64,000 bases of DNA from Bacteroides luhongzhouii (lineage in GTDB: Bacteria > Bacteroidota > Bacteroidia > Bacteroidales > Bacteroidaceae), in contig NZ_CP059973.1 of NCBI RefSeq assembly GCF_009193295.2, forward strand, positions 2,356,001 through 2,420,000. The letters are read 5' to 3'. The position numbers and the translations under genes were made by a program. The stretch's first letter is position 1. Each line of letters starts with the position of its first letter. Below, in pieces: positions 35,291-45,128 of the stretch. Below the pieces are notes generated by a model, which did not search any database, was not told the origin of the DNA, and saw nothing but the letters and a program-made list of their open reading frames with translations.

Positions 35291-35336
35291 AGAACGATGT
35301 AGATTCTCACAATGGTTTACATCGTTCTTTCTTTTT
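35291..35336 (+). terminator. Rho-independent terminator after SusC/SusD pair
   Basis: An 11-bp perfect stem (AGAACGATGTA at 35291-35301 pairing with 35318-35328) has a 16-nt loop and a T-rich run after it (TTCTTTTTG). It separates the SusC/SusD unit from the housekeeping genes. Confidence 0.75.
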
Positions 35337-35463
35337 GTATGCCTTGTGGTATCAACGTATATTATTGTTCAATAGTTAAACTCTTGTCTTGTCTGCGAAT
35401 AGCTGATTTGAAAGGGGAGTTTAAAAACGTCAGGATAGATTTCACTAAATGGAATAAAAGTGT

Positions 35464-35471
35464 TATTTTTG
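35464..35471 (+). promoter_or_regulatory. Promoter -7 element for the Sua5/CLC genes
   Basis: TATTTTTG is an exact TAnnTTTG match and lies 31 bp upstream of ATG 35503. A clear -33 TTTG was not found. Confidence 0.5.
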
Positions 35472-35502
35472 CGTCTTGTTCTTAACGGAAATTAATCAAG
35501 AA

Positions 35503-36066
35503 ATGATAGAAGATATTAAAAAAGCCTGTCAGGTGATGAATGAAGGAGGAGTGATCCTTTATCCCACTGATACCGTATGGGGTATAGGCTGTGACGCGAC
35601 TAATGAGGAGGCTGTGCGCCGGGTGTATGAGATTAAGAAACGTGCTGATAGCAAAGCTATGTTGGTGTTGGTGGACTCTTCGGTGAAAGTAGATTTTTAT
35701 GTACAGGATGTACCTGATGTAGCATGGGATTTGATTGAAGTTGCCGACAAACCGTTGACGATTATTTATTCCGGAGCACGTAACTTAGCACCCAATTTGC
35801 TGGCCGAAGATGGTAGTGTAGGGATTCGTGTGACGAATGAAGATTTTTCCAGAAGGCTCTGTCAGCAGTTCCGTAAAGCAATTGTTTCTACTTCGGCTAA
35901 TGTCAGTGGGCAGCCGGGTGCTGCTAATTTTAGTGAAATTAGTGATGAAATCAAATCGGCGGTAGATTATATCGTTGGCTTTCGCCAGGATGATATGAAT
36001 AAGCCGAAACCCTCAAGTATTATTAAGTTGGAAAAAGGTGGAGTGATAAAGATAATTCGCGAATAA
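35503..36066 (+). CDS. L-threonylcarbamoyladenylate synthase (Sua5/YciO/YrdC family)
   Basis: This is a 187-residue YrdC-fold protein starting at ATG 35503 (MIEDIKKACQVM); a TTG at 35476 is rejected because it lies at the predicted transcription start. Family motifs are GGVILYPTDTVWGIGCDA, KRADSKAMLVLV, and TSANVSGQPGA. It makes threonylcarbamoyl-AMP for the t6A modification of tRNAs decoding ANN codons. The following CLC gene begins immediately after its stop. Confidence 0.9.
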   Translation: MIEDIKKACQVMNEGGVILYPTDTVWGIGCDATNEEAVRRVYEIKKRADSKAMLVLVDSSVKVDFYVQDVPDVAWDLIEVADKPLTIIYSGARNLAPNLLAEDGSVGIRVTNEDFSRRLCQQFRKAIVSTSANVSGQPGAANFSEISDEIKSAVDYIVGFRQDDMNKPKPSSIIKLEKGGVIKIIRE

Positions 36067-37860
36067 ATGAAAGGAGAGAAACTTAGTTTATTACAGCGTT
36101 GCATCAAATGGCGGGAAGCGAACATAAAGGAGAAGCAATTTATCCTGATATTAAGTTTTCTGGTCGGAATCTTCACTGCGTTTGCCGCGTTAATATTGAA
36201 ATTCTTTATCCATCAGATACAGAATTTCCTGACTGATAATTTCAATGCAACGGAAGCTAACTACCTGTATTTGGTATATCCGGTAGTCGGGATTTTTCTT
36301 GCAGGTTGGTTTGTGCGTAATATTGTAAAGGATGACATCAGTCATGGGGTCACCAAAATTCTATATGCCATCTCCCGTAGGCAGGGACGTATCAAGCGAC
36401 ACAATATTTGGTCGTCTACTATCGCCAGTGCCATAACCATCGGATTTGGTGGATCAGTCGGAGCAGAGGCACCGATTGTACTGACAGGTTCGGCAATCGG
36501 TTCCAATCTCGGGAGCGTGTTTAAGATGGAGCATCGCACGTTGATGCTGCTCGTAGGTTGTGGTGCGGCAGGTGCCATTGCCGGTATTTTTAAAGCTCCG
36601 ATTGCGGGACTGGTATTTACCTTGGAGGTGCTGATGATTGACTTAACCATGTCTTCTTTACTTCCCCTGCTGATTTCTGCTGTGACAGCTGCAACAGTTT
36701 CCTATATAATCACCGGTACAGAGGCTATGTTTAAGTTCCACCTCGATCAGGCATTTGAATTGGAACGTATTCCTTTCGTTATCTTGCTGGGGATTTTTTG
36801 CGGACTGATTTCGTTATACTTCACACGTGCGATGAATTCGGTAGAAGGTGTTTTTGGCAAACTCAATAACCCTTACAAGAAACTGGCTTTCGGTGGTGTG
36901 ATGTTGAGTGTATTGATTTTCCTTTTCCCGCCTCTTTATGGTGAAGGATATGATACGATTAATCTTTTGCTGAATGGAACGTCTGCCGCAGAGTGGGATA
37001 CGGTCATGAACAACTCTATGTTTTATGGCTATGGCAATTTGTTGCTGGTTTATCTGATGCTGATTATCTTATTGAAAGTATTTGCTTCCAGTGCGACGAA
37101 CGGTGGCGGTGGTTGTGGTGGTATCTTTGCTCCTTCGCTTTATTTGGGATGTATTGCCGGTTTTGTTTTCTCTCATTTTAGCAATGACTTTGCTTTCTCC
37201 GCTTATTTGCCGGAGAAGAATTTCGCATTGATGGGAATGGCGGGAGTAATGAGTGGTGTCATGCACGCTCCATTGACAGGGGTGTTCCTGATAGCTGAGC
37301 TGACAGGCGGGTATGATTTATTTCTTCCGTTGATGATCGTATCCGTAAGTTCATATCTGACAATTATTGCTTTCGAACCTCATAGTATCTATTCGATGCG
37401 TTTGGCTAAGAAGGGACAATTGCTGACACATCACAAAGATAAAGCTGTGTTGACGCTGATGAAAATGGAAAATGTGGTGGAGAAAGATTTCGTTGTCGTA
37501 CACCCGGAAATGGACTTGGGAGAACTGGTGAAAGCAATCGCAGCTTCCCATCGAAATGTCTTTCCGGTGACAGATAAGAAAACGGGTGAATTGTTGGGAA
37601 TTGTATTGCTTGATGATATTCGCAACATCATGTTCCGGCAAGAACTTTATCATCGTTTCACTGTTAATAAATTGATGACATCGGCTCCTGCCAAAATCTT
37701 CGATACGGATGGAATGGAACAAGTAATGCAAACATTTGATGATACGAAAGCCTGGAATCTTCCGGTAGTAGATGAGGAAGGCCGCTATCAGGGATTTGTC
37801 TCTAAATCAAAGATCTTTAATTCGTATCGGCAAGTGCTGGTACATTTTTCTGAAGACTAA
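36067..37860 (+). CDS. CLC-family chloride channel/antiporter with CBS pair
   Basis: This 597-residue membrane protein has ~10 or more helices and the CLC signatures GFGGSVGAEAPIVLTGS (gating Glu in GAEAP) and GGCGGIFAPSLYLG. A CBS pair follows at about residues 455-590 (MENVVEKDFVVVHPEMDLGELV, then LMTSAPAKIFDTDG). It moves chloride across the inner membrane, possibly in exchange for protons; CBS domains usually sense nucleotides. The ATG directly follows the upstream stop. Confidence 0.9.
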   Translation: MKGEKLSLLQRCIKWREANIKEKQFILILSFLVGIFTAFAALILKFFIHQIQNFLTDNFNATEANYLYLVYPVVGIFLAGWFVRNIVKDDISHGVTKILYAISRRQGRIKRHNIWSSTIASAITIGFGGSVGAEAPIVLTGSAIGSNLGSVFKMEHRTLMLLVGCGAAGAIAGIFKAPIAGLVFTLEVLMIDLTMSSLLPLLISAVTAATVSYIITGTEAMFKFHLDQAFELERIPFVILLGIFCGLISLYFTRAMNSVEGVFGKLNNPYKKLAFGGVMLSVLIFLFPPLYGEGYDTINLLLNGTSAAEWDTVMNNSMFYGYGNLLLVYLMLIILLKVFASSATNGGGGCGGIFAPSLYLGCIAGFVFSHFSNDFAFSAYLPEKNFALMGMAGVMSGVMHAPLTGVFLIAELTGGYDLFLPLMIVSVSSYLTIIAFEPHSIYSMRLAKKGQLLTHHKDKAVLTLMKMENVVEKDFVVVHPEMDLGELVKAIAASHRNVFPVTDKKTGELLGIVLLDDIRNIMFRQELYHRFTVNKLMTSAPAKIFDTDGMEQVMQTFDDTKAWNLPVVDEEGRYQGFVSKSKIFNSYRQVLVHFSED

Positions 37861-37893
37861 TCCGTGCCTAAGTAATGATAACATATTTAAAAT

Positions 37894-38865
37894 ATGAAGA
37901 AAGAAGATTTAAGAATTGTATATATGGGGACTCCCGATTTTGCGGTAGAGGCCCTGCGTCAATTGGTAGAAGGCGGTTATAATATAGTGGGTGTGATTAC
38001 GATGCCCGATAAACCTGCCGGACGCGGACATAAAATACAGTATTCTCCTGTCAAACAATACGCGCTCGAACAGAATTTACCGTTGCTTCAACCGGAAAAG
38101 TTGAAAGATGAGGCTTTTGTGGAAGCGTTGCGTGAGTGGAAAGCGGATTTACAGATTGTCGTTGCTTTTCGTATGTTGCCGGAAGTGGTATGGAATATGC
38201 CGCGGCTAGGTACGTTTAATCTTCATGCTTCTTTACTTCCTCAATATCGTGGAGCTGCTCCTATCAACTGGGCGGTTATCAACGGTGATACGGAAACTGG
38301 GATTACGACTTTCTTTTTGCAGCATGAGATAGATACCGGAAAAGTCATTCAGCAGGTACGTGTGCCTATTGCAGATACGGATAATGTAGAAATGGTACAT
38401 GATAAATTGATGATGTTGGGAGGAAAACTGGTTCTTGAAACAGTAGATGCTATATTGAATGGAACGGTCAAACCAATCCCCCAAGAAGAAATGGCAGTTG
38501 TCGGTGAACTCCGTCCTGCTCCGAAGATATTTAAAGAAACCTGTCGGATTGACTGGAATCAGTCGGTGAAGAAGATCTACGATTTTATCCGTGGACTATC
38601 ACCTTACCCCGCTGCCTGGAGTGAACTGATTGCTTCTGAAGAAGCAGAAAGTGTGACCGTGAAGATATTTGAAAGTGAGAAGGTTTACGAATCACATCAA
38701 TTGGCTGCCGGAACAATCGTGACTGATGGCAAGAAATTTATGAAAGTAGCTGTACCGGATGGATTTGTGTCTATTCTTTCTTTACAACTACCCGGTAAGA
38801 AACGACTGAAAATCGATGAATTGCTTCGTGGTTATCACCTGGAAGATGGGTGTAAGATGAAGTGA
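37894..38865 (+). CDS. fmt: Methionyl-tRNA formyltransferase
   Basis: This is a 323-residue enzyme that formylates initiator Met-tRNA. N-terminal IVYMGTPDFAVEALRQL and DKPAGRGHK, then the catalytic block NLHASLLPQYRGAAPINWAV and the Asp in HEIDTGKVI, are diagnostic. The C-terminal domain begins near GELRPAPKIFKETCRIDW. It lies 33 bp after the CLC gene, and rpe follows after 64 bp. Confidence 0.95.
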   Translation: MKKEDLRIVYMGTPDFAVEALRQLVEGGYNIVGVITMPDKPAGRGHKIQYSPVKQYALEQNLPLLQPEKLKDEAFVEALREWKADLQIVVAFRMLPEVVWNMPRLGTFNLHASLLPQYRGAAPINWAVINGDTETGITTFFLQHEIDTGKVIQQVRVPIADTDNVEMVHDKLMMLGGKLVLETVDAILNGTVKPIPQEEMAVVGELRPAPKIFKETCRIDWNQSVKKIYDFIRGLSPYPAAWSELIASEEAESVTVKIFESEKVYESHQLAAGTIVTDGKKFMKVAVPDGFVSILSLQLPGKKRLKIDELLRGYHLEDGCKMK

Positions 38866-38929
38866 TCTGACAATAAATAGAATAAACCGTCCCGAACATG
38901 AGACAATTAGAACCTAAAATAAAAGAATT

Positions 38930-39580
38930 ATGAAACCGATTATCGCTCCTTCCATTCTTTCTGCCGATTTCGGATATTTGGCAAAGGATATTGAAATGGT
39001 AAACCGCAGTGAAGCGGAGTGGGTACATATTGATATTATGGACGGAGTATTTGTTCCGAACATTTCATTTGGCTTTCCGGTACTGAAATATGTAGCGAAG
39101 CTAAGTAAGAAACCGTTGGATGTGCATTTGATGATTGTAAACCCGGAGAAATTCATTCCGGAAGTAAAAGCATTGGGCGCTCATACGATGAATGTGCATT
39201 ATGAAGCTTGTCCACATCTGCATCGAGTGATTCAACAAATCAGGGAAGCCGGGATGCAGCCGGCTGTAACGATCAATCCGGCTACTCCTGTGGCTCTTCT
39301 GCAAGATATTATTCAGGATGTGTATATGGTGCTTATAATGAGCGTGAATCCGGGATTTGGCGGGCAGAAATTCATCGAACATTCGGTAGAAAAAGTTCGT
39401 GAACTGCGTGCCTTGATTGAACGGACAGGTTCGAAAGCCCTGATTGAAGTAGACGGTGGTGTGAACTTGGAAACAGGGGCTCGTCTGGTTGAGGCCGGAG
39501 CCGATGCACTGGTGGCTGGAAATGCTGTCTTTGGTGCACCGGATCCGGAAGGAATGATTCGTCAGTTGCACGAACTGTAA
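38930..39580 (+). CDS. rpe: Ribulose-phosphate 3-epimerase
   Basis: This is a 216-residue TIM barrel of the pentose-phosphate pathway that interconverts ribulose 5-phosphate and xylulose 5-phosphate. Motifs are PSILSADFGYL, WVHIDIMDGVFVPNISFG, LDVHLMIVNPE, SVNPGFGGQKFI and IEVDGGVNLETG. The catalytic Asp residues lie in DIMDG and EVDGG. The length is normal. The next gene starts 8 bp later. Confidence 0.96.
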   Translation: MKPIIAPSILSADFGYLAKDIEMVNRSEAEWVHIDIMDGVFVPNISFGFPVLKYVAKLSKKPLDVHLMIVNPEKFIPEVKALGAHTMNVHYEACPHLHRVIQQIREAGMQPAVTINPATPVALLQDIIQDVYMVLIMSVNPGFGGQKFIEHSVEKVRELRALIERTGSKALIEVDGGVNLETGARLVEAGADALVAGNAVFGAPDPEGMIRQLHEL

Positions 39581-39588
39581 CTAATCTA

Positions 39589-41736
39589 TTGAATTCCTTT
39601 TATATCCATCGATATCCATCTATACGCCTGCTTATCCCCTGGATAGCAGGCGTTTTTTGTGGAGATCATTTTTTTGACCGTTCATGGCTCCCTCTTTGTG
39701 GTATTCTCTTCTTTGGCTTTTTTGCAGTATTGTCTTTTGCTCTTTATTCTCTGAAACGCTATTCATTGCGATGGTGTTTTGGGGTAGCTGTCTTTGCTCT
39801 TTGTTTCACGGGAGGATGGCTTGGTATGACTGGACAATTGCAACAGGCTGTCTGTTCTTTTCCGGAAGAAGAAACAGTGTACCGGGTTTTGATAACGGAT
39901 GCGCCTCAAACAAAAGAGCATACTTACCTCTGTCAGGTATTATTGGAGGAACGTCGTGATACTGCGGGTATATATCCGATAGGGCATACTGCGATTCTTC
40001 ATCTACAGCAAGATTCGTTTTCCTCCTGCTTGAAGAGTGGAGATGAACTGCTGATTTCTGCCCGCATTTCTCCTCCTCTCAACAATCAAAACTTTGATGA
40101 ATTTGATTACGCCCGCTTCCTGATGCGGAAAGGCATTAGCGGAACAGGATATGTTGCATCCGGGAAATGGACAATCTTATCTTCAAACACACCACCTTTA
40201 TCTTCTGCTAATTCATCCATCTCTTTGCAACGAGACGGAATGAATAACTTTGACCTCAAAAGTGTAGCCAGCTCTTGTAGAAGAAACATGGTTTCACTTT
40301 ATCAGGAGCTGGGATTCACCGGGGATGAATTGGCAGTACTTTCAGCACTAACAATAGGAGATAAGACAGAATTAAGTGATTCGGTTCGTGAAAGTTATTC
40401 GGTGGCCGGTGCAAGTCATATTCTTGCTTTATCCGGTTTGCATATCGGACTTTTATATACAATGCTTTTTTTTATTCTGAAACCTGTTGCCCGAAGAGGA
40501 AATATAGGTAGATGTGTGCGTTCTGTTTTTCTTCTTGTCTTATTGTGGGCCTTTGCCTTTTTTACAGGGCTTTCTCCGTCGGTAGTACGTTCAGTCAGCA
40601 TGTTTTCGATTTTAGCTATGGCGGATATGGTTGGTCGTGAACCTTTATCTTTAAATACATTAGCGGCAGCTGCGTGGTTGATGTTATTCTGTAATCCTGC
40701 ATGGTTGTTCGATGTTGGTTTTCAGCTCTCTTTTCTTGCCGTTGCTTCTATCCTGCTTATTCAAAAGCCGATCTACCATTTGATTACCGTGAAAAGTAGA
40801 ATAGGAAAGTATGTTTGGGGACTGATGAGTGTATCTGTTGCCGCACAAATAGGAACGGCTCCGCTTGTTCTGTTTTATTTTTCCCGATTCTCCGTGCATT
40901 TTCTGTTGACGAATTTAGTTGTTATTCCTTTGATTACGATTATCTTATATGCTGCTGTCGTGATGCTTCTTCTGACTCCTTTCCCATGGCTTCAGATAGG
41001 AGTGGCCGGAGGTGTCAAGAAGTTACTGGAAGGACTTAATTTCTTTGTCCGATGGGTAGAACAGCTTCCTTACGCTTCTGTAGATGGAATTTGGCTTTAT
41101 CAGTCAGAAGTGCTGGGTATCTATATTGTCATCGCTTTGGTAACCTATTATTGCATGAATCGCCGATACCGGAATCTACAAATCTGTCTTTTTTCTATCT
41201 TGTTGCTGGGGGCTTGTCATGCAACATTGTATTGGCTGGATCGTCCTCGAACGAGTTTGGTCTTTTACAATGTGCGTGGTTGTCCGGCAGTACATTGCAT
41301 AAAGAGTGACGGACAATCCTGGATAAACTATATGGATACTCTCTCCAATGAAAAACGTCTGAAACGCATGGCAGTTAATTACTGGAAGCATCATCACCTT
41401 CTTCCTCCCCAAAAAATAACAACTGATTGCCGGCACGCTGAACTTAACCGTCAACAGCAGATTATATCTTATCATGGTTGTCGTGTTTGTGTCATAAACG
41501 ATAACCGTTGGCGAAACAAATCCACCGTTTCTCCGTTATATATTCAGTATCTTTACTTATGCAAAGGGTATGACGGCCATCTGGAAGAACTCGCACAGGT
41601 CTTTTCTTTCTCTTATGTCATATTGGACGCGTCCCTCTCGGAATACCGCAAACACCTCTTTGAGAGCGAATGCAAGAAATCCGGTCTGCGATTTATCTCT
41701 TTATCCGACGAAGGTTCTGTCCGCTTTTTGCTCTAA
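39589..41736 (+). CDS. comEC: ComEC/Rec2-family DNA-uptake membrane protein, apparently without metallo-beta-lactamase domain
   Basis: This is a 715-residue polytopic protein. TTG 39589 is taken as start because no in-frame ATG precedes the first membrane segment (RLLIPWIAGVFCG) and the frame starts 8 bp after rpe. Residues about 90-190 are the DUF4131-like N-terminal domain; the competence domain contains ALSGLHIGLLYTM and FFTGLSPSVVRSVSMF. The C-terminal ~180 residues lack the HxHxDH motif of the metallo-beta-lactamase domain seen in many homologues. It would form the inner-membrane channel for single-stranded DNA uptake. Confidence 0.87.
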   Translation: MNSFYIHRYPSIRLLIPWIAGVFCGDHFFDRSWLPLCGILFFGFFAVLSFALYSLKRYSLRWCFGVAVFALCFTGGWLGMTGQLQQAVCSFPEEETVYRVLITDAPQTKEHTYLCQVLLEERRDTAGIYPIGHTAILHLQQDSFSSCLKSGDELLISARISPPLNNQNFDEFDYARFLMRKGISGTGYVASGKWTILSSNTPPLSSANSSISLQRDGMNNFDLKSVASSCRRNMVSLYQELGFTGDELAVLSALTIGDKTELSDSVRESYSVAGASHILALSGLHIGLLYTMLFFILKPVARRGNIGRCVRSVFLLVLLWAFAFFTGLSPSVVRSVSMFSILAMADMVGREPLSLNTLAAAAWLMLFCNPAWLFDVGFQLSFLAVASILLIQKPIYHLITVKSRIGKYVWGLMSVSVAAQIGTAPLVLFYFSRFSVHFLLTNLVVIPLITIILYAAVVMLLLTPFPWLQIGVAGGVKKLLEGLNFFVRWVEQLPYASVDGIWLYQSEVLGIYIVIALVTYYCMNRRYRNLQICLFSILLLGACHATLYWLDRPRTSLVFYNVRGCPAVHCIKSDGQSWINYMDTLSNEKRLKRMAVNYWKHHHLLPPQKITTDCRHAELNRQQQIISYHGCRVCVINDNRWRNKSTVSPLYIQYLYLCKGYDGHLEELAQVFSFSYVILDASLSEYRKHLFESECKKSGLRFISLSDEGSVRFLL

Positions 41737-41760
41737 GTACAAAGATTTATCGTACATTTG
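41727..41760 (+). promoter_or_regulatory. Promoter for the DHH phosphoesterase gene
   Basis: TTTG (41727-41730) and TACATTTG (41753-41760) are spaced by 22 bp, a good Bacteroides -33/-7 pair. It lies at the end of comEC, 23 bp before ATG 41783. Confidence 0.6.
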
Positions 41761-41782
41761 CACCTTGATAAAGTTTAAGAGT

Positions 41783-42820
41783 ATGTTGACGAAAGTAATT
41801 GAACAAGCCAAAATAGACCATTTCACCAAATGGTTTGAACGAGCTGACAAAATAGTAATTGTATCTCATGTTTCTCCTGACGGCGACGCTATCGGTTCTT
41901 CACTGGGATTATATCATTTCCTGGATTCACAGGAAAAAACAGTAAACGTAATTGTGCCGAATGCCTTTCCCGATTTCCTGCGATGGATGCCGGGCAGCAA
42001 GGACATTCTTTTGTATGACCGTTACAAAGATTTTGCCGATAAGTTGATAGCCGAAGCTGACGTAATCTGTTGTCTCGACTTCAATGCACTGAAGCGTATT
42101 GACGATATGGCAGATGCTGTGGCTGCATCTCCTGCACGTAAAATCATGATCGATCATCACCTGTATCCCGAAGATTTCTGTAAGATTATAATGTCTTATC
42201 CTAAGATTTCCTCTACTTCCGAATTGATATTCCGGCTGATTTGTCGTATGGGATATTTCAGTGATATCTCGAAGGAAGGCGCAGAATGTATCTACACAGG
42301 CATGATGACAGATACAGGAGGATTCACTTATAATTCAAATAACCGGGAAATTTATTTTATTATCAGCGAACTGCTTTCTAAAGGAATCGATAAGGATGAT
42401 ATTTACCGTAAGGTGTATAATACCTATTCGGAGAGCCGTTTGCGTTTGATGGGTTATGTACTGTCGAACATGACTGTTTACTCAGATTGCAACTCGGCAT
42501 TAATCACATTGACAAAAGCCGAGCAAAGTAAGTTCAACTATATAAAAGGTGATAGCGAAGGCTTTGTGAACATTCCCCTTTCTATCAAGAATGTCTGTTT
42601 CTCCTGCTTCTTGCGGGAAGATACAGAGAAGCCGATGATTAAAATCTCCCTTCGTTCGGTAGGAACCTTTCCATGTAATCAGTTAGCAGCTGAGTTTTTC
42701 AACGGTGGCGGACATTTGAACGCTTCGGGCGGTGAGTTTTTCGGAACGATGGAAGAGGCAAAAGCAGTCTTTGAGAAAGCGCTTGAGAAGTATAAACCTT
42801 TGCTAACAGCAAAAAGCTAA
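41783..42820 (+). CDS. DHH/DHHA1-family phosphoesterase (NrnA-like)
   Basis: This is a 345-residue protein; ATG 41783 gives MLTKVIEQAKIDHFTKWF, and the longer frame upstream only overlaps comEC. The DHH domain has IVSHVSPDGDAIGSS and MIDHHLYP, with GMMTDTGGF between; DHHA1 ends with FNGGGHLNASGGEFFG. This family hydrolyses short oligonucleotides (nanoRNA) or pAp. The normal length of about 320-350 residues supports NrnA rather than RecJ. Confidence 0.9.
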   Translation: MLTKVIEQAKIDHFTKWFERADKIVIVSHVSPDGDAIGSSLGLYHFLDSQEKTVNVIVPNAFPDFLRWMPGSKDILLYDRYKDFADKLIAEADVICCLDFNALKRIDDMADAVAASPARKIMIDHHLYPEDFCKIIMSYPKISSTSELIFRLICRMGYFSDISKEGAECIYTGMMTDTGGFTYNSNNREIYFIISELLSKGIDKDDIYRKVYNTYSESRLRLMGYVLSNMTVYSDCNSALITLTKAEQSKFNYIKGDSEGFVNIPLSIKNVCFSCFLREDTEKPMIKISLRSVGTFPCNQLAAEFFNGGGHLNASGGEFFGTMEEAKAVFEKALEKYKPLLTAKS

Positions 42821-42904
42821 AGATGGAAGGTTAAAAGTGAATATGGAAAGGTTAAAAGATACGAACTTTCAACTTCCCCTTTTCAACTTTTAATGATTTT
42901 GAGA

Positions 42905-42912
42905 TACATTTG
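42905..42912 (+). promoter_or_regulatory. Promoter -7 element for the DUF4827-like lipoprotein gene
   Basis: TACATTTG is an exact TAnnTTTG match, 26 bp before the ATG at 42939. The preceding stretch (42821-42900) has AT-rich imperfect repeats of GGTTAAAAG and their inverse CTTTTAA, possibly a weak terminator. Confidence 0.5.
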
Positions 42913-42938
42913 TACGGAATATAGCTAAATAACAGATA

Positions 42939-43634
42939 ATGAAGAAACTTGTATTTTTATTTCTCTCTTTGTTAACCGCCGGAAGTCTGTTCCAGGCATG
43001 CGACAATTCGAAGACTTATGCAGAAATGCTGGAAGACGAGAAAAATGCGGTGAATAAGTTCATCAAAGATAATGATATCCGTGTCATTTCATTGGAAGAG
43101 TTCGAACGGGATACTGTTACAGCTTCGAAAGAAGCAGGAAATGAATATGACGAATACGTTGCTTTCTCCAATGGTGTATATATGCAGATTGTAGATCGTG
43201 GAGGAAAAGAGAAAGATAAGGATGGAGTTGAATTTATTAACAAGGTAGATACTTTTGCTAATAATAACATCATTTGTACTCGTTATGTAGAAAAGGATAT
43301 GATGACAGGAGAGGTTACTTGTTTCAATGTACCTTTGGAAGAATGGATGGATGTTCCTGATTATTATAAGTTTCCATTAACATTCCGTTATGTACAAAAC
43401 GCGTCTACTGTTTATGGAATCGTTTTATCCGGTAGTTTGGATTACGATTTATTATGGAATAGTAATGGCTATGGAACCGCAATTCCATCCGGATGGCTGA
43501 TTGCCTTACCTTATTTGCGTAATAATGCCCATGTACGCTTGATTGTACCTTCTAAGATGGGACATACGACTGCACAACAATATGTCAATCCTTATTTCTA
43601 TGATATCCGGAAGTTTGAGAAAGCAAAAAGCTAA
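42939..43634 (+). CDS. DUF4827-like lipoprotein
   Basis: This 231-residue protein has a lipobox (GSLFQAC, Cys about residue 21) after MKKLVFLFLSLLTAGS. The sequence fits the Bacteroidales DUF4827 family, which has an FKBP-like fold: SKTYAEMLEDEKNAVNKFIKDND, then PSGWLIALPYL near the C-terminus. It is likely anchored to a membrane facing the periplasm. No enzymatic function is known. It lies 37 bp upstream of glmM. Confidence 0.8.
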   Translation: MKKLVFLFLSLLTAGSLFQACDNSKTYAEMLEDEKNAVNKFIKDNDIRVISLEEFERDTVTASKEAGNEYDEYVAFSNGVYMQIVDRGGKEKDKDGVEFINKVDTFANNNIICTRYVEKDMMTGEVTCFNVPLEEWMDVPDYYKFPLTFRYVQNASTVYGIVLSGSLDYDLLWNSNGYGTAIPSGWLIALPYLRNNAHVRLIVPSKMGHTTAQQYVNPYFYDIRKFEKAKS

Positions 43635-43671
43635 AGCACTAACATTAGATAAATCTTTTAGTTAAAAACCT

Positions 43672-45063
43672 ATGACTCTAATCAAATCTATCTCTGGAAT
43701 CCGCGGAACCATCGGCGGAGGAGCGGGGGAAGGACTGAACCCGCTTGACATTGTAAAATTCACCTCAGCTTATGCTACTTTGATTCGTAAGACCTGCAAA
43801 GTGAAGAGCAACAAGATTGTTGTGGGGCGCGATGCCCGCATTTCGGGTGAAATGGTAAAAAACGTAGTAGTCGGCACATTAATGGGGATGGGTTGGGATG
43901 TAGTAGATATCGATCTTGCTTCTACCCCGACCACAGAACTTGCTGTGACGATGGAAGGCGCCTGTGGCGGTATTATCCTGACAGCTTCTCATAACCCGAA
44001 ACAGTGGAATGCACTGAAATTGCTGAATGAACATGGTGAATTTCTGAATGCAGCCGAAGGCAACGAAGTACTTCGTATTGCTGAAGCTGAAGAGTTTGAC
44101 TATGCCGATGTCGATCACTTGGGATCTTACCGCAAAGACCTGACTTATAATCAGAAACATATCGACAGTGTATTGGCTCTTGACCTGGTGGATGTAGAAG
44201 CTATCAAGAAAGCCAATTTCCGTGTAGCGATTGACTGTGTGAACTCTGTAGGCGGTATCATTCTTCCTGAACTTCTTGAACGTTTGGGGGTGAAACATGT
44301 AGAAAAACTCTACTGTGAACCTACCGGAAATTTCCAACACAACCCTGAACCGCTTGAAAAGAATCTCGGTGACATCATGAACCTGATGAAAGGGGGCAAA
44401 GCAGATGTAGCATTCGTTGTAGACCCAGACGTTGACCGCTTGGCAATGATCTGCGAAAATGGTGTAATGTACGGTGAGGAATATACACTGGTTACTGTGG
44501 CTGACTATGTACTGAAACATACTCCGGGGAATACAGTTTCTAATTTGAGTTCTACCCGTGCCCTGCGTGACGTAACCCGCAAATATGGTATGGAATACAG
44601 TGCTTCTGCTGTAGGTGAAGTAAACGTTGTAACGAAGATGAAAGCAACCAATGCCGTTATCGGTGGTGAAGGAAATGGTGGAGTGATCTATCCTGCCAGC
44701 CACTATGGCCGTGATGCATTGGTAGGTATTGCTTTATTCCTTAGTCACCTGGCTCATGAAGGAAAGAAAGTTAGCGAGCTTCGTGCCACTTATCCTCCTT
44801 ACTTCATAGCTAAGAACCGTGTCGACCTGACTCCGGAAATCGATGTAGATGCTATCCTTGCAAAAGTGAAGGAAATCTATAAGAATGAAGAAATCAATGA
44901 TATCGACGGTGTGAAGATTGACTTTGCTGACAAATGGGTACACTTACGTAAAAGTAATACAGAGCCGATCATCCGCGTATATAGCGAAGCTTCTACCATG
45001 GAGGCTGCTGAGGAAATCGGTCAGAAGATAATGGATGTGATTAATGAATTAGCCAAGAAATAA
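43672..45063 (+). CDS. glmM: Phosphoglucosamine mutase
   Basis: This is a 463-residue alpha-D-phosphohexomutase. The phosphoserine loop is TASHNPKQWNALKLL, the metal-binding loop DPDVDRLA, the sugar loop GEGNGGVIYP and the C-terminal phosphate loop RKSNTEPIIRVYSEA. It converts glucosamine 6-phosphate to glucosamine 1-phosphate for peptidoglycan and LPS. A phosphomannomutase activity cannot be excluded from sequence. A strong terminator follows. Confidence 0.92.
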   Translation: MTLIKSISGIRGTIGGGAGEGLNPLDIVKFTSAYATLIRKTCKVKSNKIVVGRDARISGEMVKNVVVGTLMGMGWDVVDIDLASTPTTELAVTMEGACGGIILTASHNPKQWNALKLLNEHGEFLNAAEGNEVLRIAEAEEFDYADVDHLGSYRKDLTYNQKHIDSVLALDLVDVEAIKKANFRVAIDCVNSVGGIILPELLERLGVKHVEKLYCEPTGNFQHNPEPLEKNLGDIMNLMKGGKADVAFVVDPDVDRLAMICENGVMYGEEYTLVTVADYVLKHTPGNTVSNLSSTRALRDVTRKYGMEYSASAVGEVNVVTKMKATNAVIGGEGNGGVIYPASHYGRDALVGIALFLSHLAHEGKKVSELRATYPPYFIAKNRVDLTPEIDVDAILAKVKEIYKNEEINDIDGVKIDFADKWVHLRKSNTEPIIRVYSEASTMEAAEEIGQKIMDVINELAKK

Positions 45064-45089
45064 CAATTCATTAACATCATCGGAAAAAT

Positions 45090-45128
45090 AATAAAGGGAG
45101 AGCTTCACAGTCAAGCTCTCCCTTTATT
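45090..45128 (+). terminator. Strong hairpin terminator after glmM
   Basis: A 16-bp perfect stem (45090-45105 with 45113-45128) and 7-nt loop CACAGTC is followed by TTATTTATT. It lies 26 bp after the stop codon. The A/T symmetry may allow bidirectional use. Confidence 0.85.
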
